A stretch of 64,000 nucleotides of DNA from Coriobacteriaceae bacterium EMTCatB1 (GTDB lineage Bacteria > Actinomycetota > Coriobacteriia > Anaerosomatales > Anaerosomataceae). Positions within the stretch are counted from its first letter, which is position 1. Each line of letters opens with the position of its first letter. This document shows positions 59,278 through 64,000 of the stretch, piece after piece. The notes under the pieces were generated by a model that made no database searches, was not told the origin of the DNA, and saw only the letters and a program-made list of their open reading frames with translations. The stretch is from the NCBI GenBank assembly GCA_001950395.1, contig BDLO01000001.1, forward strand, positions 372,001 to 436,000. Direction: 5' to 3'. The position numbers were made by a program, and so were the translations under genes.

Positions 59278-59679
59278 GTGTTCCAGCGTACCTACGTGAT
59301 GATCAAGCCAGATGGTGTGCAGCGTCGCCTCGTCGGGCGCATCGTTGCCCGCCTCGAGGACGTGGGTCTGACGATCGAGCGGATGGAGCTCGCTTCGGTG
59401 ACCCGAGAGCAAGCCGAATCGAACTACGCCGAGCACGCGGGCAAGCCGTTCTACGAGGGGCTGATCGAGTACGTGACCTCCGGTCCCGTCGTCAAGATGG
59501 TGGTGGCTGGCGAGGAGGCAGTCACGATCGTCCGCAAGCTCATGGGCGCGACGAACCCGAAGGACGCTGCGCCCGGTACGATCCGTGGCGACTTCGGGCT
59601 GTCGCTCGACGCGAACATCATCCACGGATCCGACTCGCCTGAGAGCGCAGAGCGCGAGATCAGCATCTTCTTCTCCTAG
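59278..59679 (+). CDS. ndk: Nucleoside diphosphate kinase
   Basis: 133 residues. The N-terminus [20 protein letters not shown] and the active-site His in [16 protein letters not shown] (residues ~113-128) are standard for Ndk. It exchanges gamma-phosphates among NTPs and NDPs. GTG 59278 is chosen over GTG 59272 because gaaggag (59266-59272) gives 5-6-nt spacing and the family N-terminus. The rnf cluster begins 124 bp downstream. Confidence 0.95.
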   Translation: MFQRTYVMIKPDGVQRRLVGRIVARLEDVGLTIERMELASVTREQAESNYAEHAGKPFYEGLIEYVTSGPVVKMVVAGEEAVTIVRKLMGATNPKDAAPGTIRGDFGLSLDANIIHGSDSPESAEREISIFFS

Positions 59680-59803
59680 GGCGGTTGCCGCTGCGACCGT
59701 TCGCCGAGCGGAGGCGGCCGTTCATCGCGGGCAAGGCAGGTTGCAGGTCGGCCGGCGTGAAATCGTATGGCCATGCAAGCGTTCGCTGACACGAGGAGAC
59801 GGT

Positions 59804-61105
59804 GTGCCGAGGGACGCATTCAGGGGCGGCATACATCCGCCTGACATGAAGCACCTGAGCGCCGGGCGGCCGATAGAACGGGCGGCCGTGCCGGAACGCC
59901 TGGTCGTTCCAGCGATCCAGCACATCGGGGCGTGCTGCGAGCCGACCGTCGATCCCGGGCAGCGCGTCAAGCGCGGGCAGGCGATCGCGCTCGTGGATGC
60001 GTTCGTGAGCGCCCCTGTGCACAGCCCGGTCGATGGCGTGGTCGAGGAGATATCGGAGCACTTGACGGCCGCTGGCCTGAGGGTGCCGTGCGTCACCATC
60101 ATTCCAGACGCAGAGCAGGATTTCGATCGGTGGGAGCCGGTGGAAGGATCCGACCTGGCGGCTATCGTGCGCGCTGCCGGCGTGGTGGGCCTTGGCGGGG
60201 CGACTTTCCCGTCAGCTGTGAAGCTTGTTCCACCCAAGGAGTTCACGGTCACGACGGTCATCCTCAACGGGTGCGAATGCGAGCCCTACCTCACGTGCGA
60301 CCATCGGTTGATGCTCGAAGCGCCAGACCGCGTGGTCCGCGGCGGCGTCATCATCCGCGAGTCGCTTGGCGCTGAGCGTCTGGTGATCGGCATCGAGTCG
60401 AACAAGAAAGACGCAGCCGAGGCGGTGCGAGAGGCGGCTCAGGGCACGGAGGCTGAGGTTGTCGTTCTGCCGACGAAGTACCCGCAGGGGGCGGAGAAGC
60501 AGCTGATATGGGCGATCCTCCGCAAGGAGGTGCCGCACGGAAAGCTGCCTGCTGCGGCTGGGGCCCTCGTGCACAACGTGGGCACGGCCGCAGCGATCGC
60601 CGATGCCGTGGACGTGCGCAAGCCGCTCATGGAGCGCGTCGTGACGGTCACGGGACGCGTCGCCAAGCCGGGCAACTACCGTGTCCTTCTCGGGACGCTC
60701 GTAAGCGACCTCATCGAGATGGCAGGAGGATTCTCAGGCGAGGTGGAGCGTGTGATCGCAGGAGGCCCGATGACGGGCCCGGTCCTCGGCTCACTGGATG
60801 TGCCGGTCACGAAGGGCATGTCGGGCGTGGTCGTGTTGGGCCCTGGCGATGCAGCGAAGCCCGTGGACGAGGACCAGCCCTGCATCCGGTGCGGCCGTTG
60901 CTCTGAGGCGTGCCCGATGTTCCTGCAGCCGTTCGCGATCGGCACGTACGCGAACGCGCGGCTGTGGGACCGCACGGAGCAGTTCCACGCGCTCGACTGC
61001 ATCGAATGCGGGGCGTGCGCGTACGTGTGCCCCACGAGCCGGCCGCTCGTGCAGCTGATCCGCATCGCGAAAGCCGAGCTTGCTGCAAAGGGGGTGCGGC
61101 CGTGA
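59804..61105 (+). CDS. rnfC: Rnf electron transport complex subunit C
   Basis: 433 residues. An N-terminal RnfC barrel-like region (GGIHPP; later GCVEP-like segments), the NADH/FMN-binding block (VVGLGGATFPSAVKL ~128-142, ILNGCECEPYLTCDHR ~152-167), and two C-terminal clusters CIRCGRCSEACP (~359-370) and CIECGACAYVCP (~402-413). RnfC is the cytosolic NADH-binding subunit. GTG 59804 has gaggag 6-7 nt upstream. It starts the rnfCDGEAB operon with a GTGA overlap to rnfD. Confidence 0.95.
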   Translation: MPRDAFRGGIHPPDMKHLSAGRPIERAAVPERLVVPAIQHIGACCEPTVDPGQRVKRGQAIALVDAFVSAPVHSPVDGVVEEISEHLTAAGLRVPCVTIIPDAEQDFDRWEPVEGSDLAAIVRAAGVVGLGGATFPSAVKLVPPKEFTVTTVILNGCECEPYLTCDHRLMLEAPDRVVRGGVIIRESLGAERLVIGIESNKKDAAEAVREAAQGTEAEVVVLPTKYPQGAEKQLIWAILRKEVPHGKLPAAAGALVHNVGTAAAIADAVDVRKPLMERVVTVTGRVAKPGNYRVLLGTLVSDLIEMAGGFSGEVERVIAGGPMTGPVLGSLDVPVTKGMSGVVVLGPGDAAKPVDEDQPCIRCGRCSEACPMFLQPFAIGTYANARLWDRTEQFHALDCIECGACAYVCPTSRPLVQLIRIAKAELAAKGVRP

Positions 61106-62106
61106 GCGACACCGGACAGGAGCGCCGTCTCGTCGTTGCTGTGCCGCCGCACATCCACGGTCCGGAGAGCTGCAGGTCGATCATGCTCTGGGTCGTGGGC
61201 GCGCTCGCGCCGGCAGCAGCATGGTCGATGGTGCAGATGGGGACTCCGGCGGTCGTCACCTACGCCGTCTGCATCGGCACAGCGCTCGCGTCTGAAGCCG
61301 CGTGGAACGCGCTCGCAAAAAGGCCGCAGACGATCACCGACGGGAGCGCGCTCGTCACGGGGCTTCTGCTGGCGATGTCGCTGCCGCCGCTCACGCCGTG
61401 GTGGATCTCTGCGGTCGGCGCCGCCGTTGCCATCGTGCTCGGCAAGATGGTGTTCGGCGGTCTCGGCTGGAATCTGTTCAACCCGGCGCTGGTCGGCAGG
61501 GCCTTCGTGCTGCTGTCCTGGGGCGGCGTGTTGTCCAAGCTGCCGAGCAAGGGCTGGTACCGGACCATCGACGTGGCTGGGTCGGGGTCGCTCGACGCGA
61601 TAAGCGGCGCGACCCGTCTGGCGATCGCAGCAGCTGTCCGCATGGCCAAGGGCGGGTATGGCTTCGATCTTGCCGCGCAGTATCGACCGCTGCTGCTGCG
61701 CAACCTAGAGGGGTCGCTGGGCGAGGTGTCCGCCGCGCTTCTGATCGCGGGCGGGCTCGTGCTCATCTGGAAGCGCATCATCGACTGGAGGATCCCCGTC
61801 GGGTACGTGGGCGCCATGGCCCTCTTGTCGTGGGGGTTCGGCTCAGACCCCATATTTAACGTGCTCGCGGGCGGTGTGCTGCTCGGGGCGTTCTTCATGG
61901 CGACGGACTACGTGTCGTCGCCGATGACGCGAAACGCCCGGCTCGTGTACGGGATCGGATGCGGGGTGTTCAACGCGGTCGGGCGGTTCTTCGGGTCCAT
62001 GCCGGAGTCGACGACATTCGCGATCCTGTTCATGAACGGACTGGCGCCGCTCCTCGACAGGATCTTCGTTCCGCGCACGTTCGGGTGGGTGAAGCGCGAT
62101 GGCTAG
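61102..62106 (+). CDS. rnfD: Rnf electron transport complex subunit D
   Basis: 334-residue membrane protein with about eight or nine helices. The covalent FMN site is SGATR (residues ~167-171), preceded by VAGSGSLDAI. RnfD couples electron flow from RnfG/E to ion transport. GTG 61102 overlaps the rnfC stop; its own end overlaps rnfG by 8 bp. Confidence 0.95.
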   Translation: MSDTGQERRLVVAVPPHIHGPESCRSIMLWVVGALAPAAAWSMVQMGTPAVVTYAVCIGTALASEAAWNALAKRPQTITDGSALVTGLLLAMSLPPLTPWWISAVGAAVAIVLGKMVFGGLGWNLFNPALVGRAFVLLSWGGVLSKLPSKGWYRTIDVAGSGSLDAISGATRLAIAAAVRMAKGGYGFDLAAQYRPLLLRNLEGSLGEVSAALLIAGGLVLIWKRIIDWRIPVGYVGAMALLSWGFGSDPIFNVLAGGVLLGAFFMATDYVSSPMTRNARLVYGIGCGVFNAVGRFFGSMPESTTFAILFMNGLAPLLDRIFVPRTFGWVKRDG

Positions 62107-62680
62107 CTCTCCTGCGAGACTCGTGGCGTCGGTCGTGGTGACGTGCGTCGTGGCAGCTGGCGGATTGGCGGCGACGTACACGGTGACAGCTCCTCGCATC
62201 GCGGCGCAGGCTCGCGAGGCGGAGCACGCGGCTCTCGCGAAAGTCCTGCCGGGCGCAGCGCGGTTCGAGCCCGTCTCGGAGCAGCTGCTTTCCCGCGCAC
62301 AGCAGGCCGCCAGCGCTGGCACGATTGAGCAAGTCTGGCGGGCGATGGACGGCTCAGGCGCCGATGCCGGCTGGTGCGTGCGCGTGTCTGCTCGGGGATA
62401 TGGCGGTCCTGTGCACATGGTTATCGGCTTGGACAGGAACGGTAAAGTGCTCGGCCTCACCATCCTGTCCATGAACGAGACGCCGGGGTTGGGAACGCGT
62501 GTGGAGACGGAGGAGTGGTTCCTCAAGCAGTTCACCGAGCTTCCGGCCGGCTACGGAGAGCGAGACGTCAAGAAGCTCGATGCCATCTCCGGAGCGACGC
62601 GTTCTTCGAGGGCTGTGAAGAACTGCGTGACCGCGGCTGCGCAGGCGCTCGCGGTCATAGCAGGTGAGGAGGGTCGATGA
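62099..62680 (+). CDS. rnfG: Rnf electron transport complex subunit G
   Basis: 193 residues: one N-terminal membrane anchor (~8-28), then an extracytoplasmic FMN domain. The covalent FMN attachment motif is SGATRSS (residues ~163-169, in LDAISGATRSSRAV). It relays electrons on the outer face of the membrane. ATG 62099 lies within the end of rnfD, and its stop overlaps rnfE in ATGA. Confidence 0.95.
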   Translation: MASSPARLVASVVVTCVVAAGGLAATYTVTAPRIAAQAREAEHAALAKVLPGAARFEPVSEQLLSRAQQAASAGTIEQVWRAMDGSGADAGWCVRVSARGYGGPVHMVIGLDRNGKVLGLTILSMNETPGLGTRVETEEWFLKQFTELPAGYGERDVKKLDAISGATRSSRAVKNCVTAAAQALAVIAGEEGR

Positions 62681-63306
62681 GGCGGCTGCTGCAGACCTTC
62701 ACCAAGGGGATCACGCGTGAGAACCCGCTGATGGTGCTCATGATCGGCCTGTGCGCGACGCTTGCCGTCTCGACCCAGTTCCAGGGCGCCGTCTTCATGG
62801 GGCTCGCGGTCATCTTCGTCTTGACGATGAGCAACACGATCATCTCGGTCTTCAGGCGCTTCATCCCGGTCGAGGTGCGAATCCCGATGTTCATCGTGGT
62901 CATCGCGTCCTTCGTCACGATCGTCGACCTCGTGATGAAGGCGTTCGTGCCCAGCGTGTACGCGTTCCTCGGTATCTGGATCCCGCTCATCGTCGTCAAC
63001 TGCATCATCCTTGGAAGGGCGGAAGCATTCGCGTACCACAACGGCGTGCTCCAATCGATCGCTGACGGTCTTGGCATGGGCGTCGGGTACTCCCTCGTGA
63101 TCGTGCTCTTCGCGTTCGTGCGTGAGCTGTTCGGCTCAGGGGCGGTGAAGTTCTTCGGGGTCACTCTGCTGGCTCTTCCAAGCTGGTACGCGCCTCCGGC
63201 GGTGGTCCTCTTGTTCCCAGGGGCATTCGTTCTCTACGGCCTGTACCTCGCGGCTTGGCGACGGTTCGTCACGCGTCAGGGCAGAGAGGGCGGTGAGTGC
63301 GCGTGA
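62677..63306 (+). CDS. rnfE: Rnf electron transport complex subunit E
   Basis: 209-residue polytopic membrane subunit with about six helices. VNCIILGRAEAFA (residues ~108-120) contains the Cys typical of the paired RnfA/RnfE subunits, and ENPLMVLMIGLCATLAVS supplies another near the N-terminus. It forms the membrane Fe-S/ion-transport core with RnfA. ATG 62677 overlaps rnfG; the stop overlaps rnfA. Confidence 0.95.
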   Translation: MRRLLQTFTKGITRENPLMVLMIGLCATLAVSTQFQGAVFMGLAVIFVLTMSNTIISVFRRFIPVEVRIPMFIVVIASFVTIVDLVMKAFVPSVYAFLGIWIPLIVVNCIILGRAEAFAYHNGVLQSIADGLGMGVGYSLVIVLFAFVRELFGSGAVKFFGVTLLALPSWYAPPAVVLLFPGAFVLYGLYLAAWRRFVTRQGREGGECA

Positions 63307-63929
63307 GCACGGTGAGCCAGATGGCGCTGCTGTTCGTTGGCGCTGCGCTCATCAACAACATCCTTCTGACGAGGTTCATCGGGCTGTGCCCGTTCTTCGG
63401 CGTCTCCAGCAGCATGTCCACGTCTGTGGGGATGAGTCTGGCCGTCGTCTTCGTCATGACGTTGGCTTCCGGCGCTACGTGGATAGCGTGGAAGTTCGTC
63501 CTAGCGCCTTTGGGGGTTGGCGAGTTCCTCTACATCCCTGCATTCATCTTGATCATCGCGGCGCTGGTCCAGTTCGTCGAGATGTACCTGCGCAAAGCGA
63601 GCCCGGTGCTCTACCGCGCGATGGGCATCTACCTCCCGCTCATCACCACGAACTGCGCCGTGCTCGCCACGGCGACGGAGGCCGCGAAGCCCGGGTTCTT
63701 CAAGATGAACATCGCTCTGGGCGCGTCGCTCAGTCTTGGAGAGGCGCTCATCTATACGCTCGGAGTGTCTGTCGGATTCGGCTTCGCGCTGCTGACGTTC
63801 GCCGCGTTGCGTGAGCGCCTAGAGGCAGCCCCGGTGCCAGAGTCGCTCAAGGGCTCGCCCATAGCGTTCATCACCGCGGGGCTGCTTTCGTTCGCATACG
63901 TCGGTCTAGCTGGCTGGTTCGGGCTGTAG
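63303..63929 (+). CDS. rnfA: Rnf electron transport complex subunit A
   Basis: 208 residues, six-helix membrane protein paralogous to RnfE. The motifs NNILLTRFIGLCPFFGVS (residues ~16-33) and LITTNCAVLATA (~112-123) supply the Cys that bind the intramembrane 2Fe-2S cluster with RnfE. GTG 63303 gives a GTGA overlap with rnfE; GTG 63297 is an alternative start. rnfB follows. Confidence 0.95.
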   Translation: MSTVSQMALLFVGAALINNILLTRFIGLCPFFGVSSSMSTSVGMSLAVVFVMTLASGATWIAWKFVLAPLGVGEFLYIPAFILIIAALVQFVEMYLRKASPVLYRAMGIYLPLITTNCAVLATATEAAKPGFFKMNIALGASLSLGEALIYTLGVSVGFGFALLTFAALRERLEAAPVPESLKGSPIAFITAGLLSFAYVGLAGWFGL

Positions 63930-63937
63930 GGGGAACG

Positions 63938-64000
63938 ATGGACCCAGTGCTGGTCGGCAAAGCAGTCCTCGGGCTGGCCTTTCTTGGGCTTGCAGCCTCT
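63938..64000 (+). CDS. rnfB: Start of Rnf electron transport complex subunit B (partial)
   Basis: Only the first 21 codons are present: MDPVLVGKAVLGLAFLGLAA..., a hydrophobic N-terminal anchor. ATG 63938 follows aggggga. Identity as rnfB is inferred from the fixed C-D-G-E-A-B order and the membrane anchor; the Fe-S ferredoxin domain lies beyond the window. Confidence 0.8.
   Translation, partial: MDPVLVGKAVLGLAFLGLAAS

Noticed and set aside
1-64000. CRISPR arrays, IS elements or rRNA genes
   Set aside because: No regularly spaced repeats, transposase motifs or rRNA-like segments were seen by eye on either strand.

Overview
The window is a gene-dense, high-GC bacterial chromosome segment with short intergenic gaps and many 4-bp ATGA/GTGA start-stop overlaps. 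The gene content points to an anaerobic or microaerophilic actinobacterium, and a Coriobacteriia-related lineage is my inference. The clues are an Rnf complex, a membrane-bound uptake hydrogenase, coproporphyrin-type heme genes, a UbiD/UbiA/UbiX set of the kind used for late menaquinone steps, CWB2 cell-wall repeats, AMP-forming acetyl-CoA synthetase, and tRNAs with encoded CCA. No rRNA, integrase, transposase or CRISPR array was seen.

Layout. 1-10.3 kb: a zinc-ribbon membrane protein, a copper-chaperone-like HMA protein and CcdA, with a CsoR-like palindrome between the last two. Then come a GAF/SpoIIE-type phosphatase with a fused STAS-HATPase partner-switching protein, a nitroreductase, a HAD hydrolase and a ubiD-ubiA-ubiX operon. 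10.3-16.8 kb: three tRNAs, then an atypical accessory stretch. It holds a hypothetical protein, a 1033-aa restriction-modification enzyme, a membrane protein and a DUF4268 nuclease-like protein, punctuated by attC-like sites (an integron cassette array without a visible integrase). 16.9-24 kb: a CWB2/L,D-transpeptidase, a lipid kinase, RNase D, exonuclease VII subunits, HIT, DegV and a 2Fe-2S ferredoxin, then an unexplained structured intergenic element. 24.3-36.2 kb: acetyl-CoA synthetase, hemE-hemH-hemY-hemY, an inositol-monophosphatase-family enzyme, transketolase and a two-component system preceded by an 11-bp direct repeat.

36.2-40.4 kb (minus strand): the hydrogenase operon (small subunit, large subunit, cytochrome b) with a maturation protease. 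The large-subunit reading frame is interrupted by one in-frame TGA exactly where the first Cys of the C-terminal nickel-binding motif belongs. Reading through it gives DP-U-IGC-AVH and a natural end one base before the next gene, so this is very probably a selenocysteine-containing [NiFeSe] hydrogenase. 41-47.5 kb: DUF2249, a HAD hydrolase, a large FAD/Fe-S/CCG fusion with a Met-Pro-rich tail, a Crp/Fnr regulator, a cytochrome b5-domain protein and an RlmD-like methyltransferase. 47.7-53.1 kb: a receiver-PilT fusion, OsmC, a glycosyltransferase, a PIG-L deacetylase, a BshC-like protein and a 58-aa ferredoxin. 53.2-64 kb: PlsY-like and lipid-kinase genes, tRNA-Arg, an EF-G-like GTPase, a lipoprotein cyclophilin, a TPR protein, Ndk and rnfCDGEA plus the start of rnfB.

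Together the genes suggest H2-linked electron input to menaquinone (hydrogenase, cytochrome b, menaquinone genes), heme synthesis for the cytochrome b, and Rnf-based coupling of ferredoxin/NAD redox to ion transport. The physiological link between these modules is inference from gene content.
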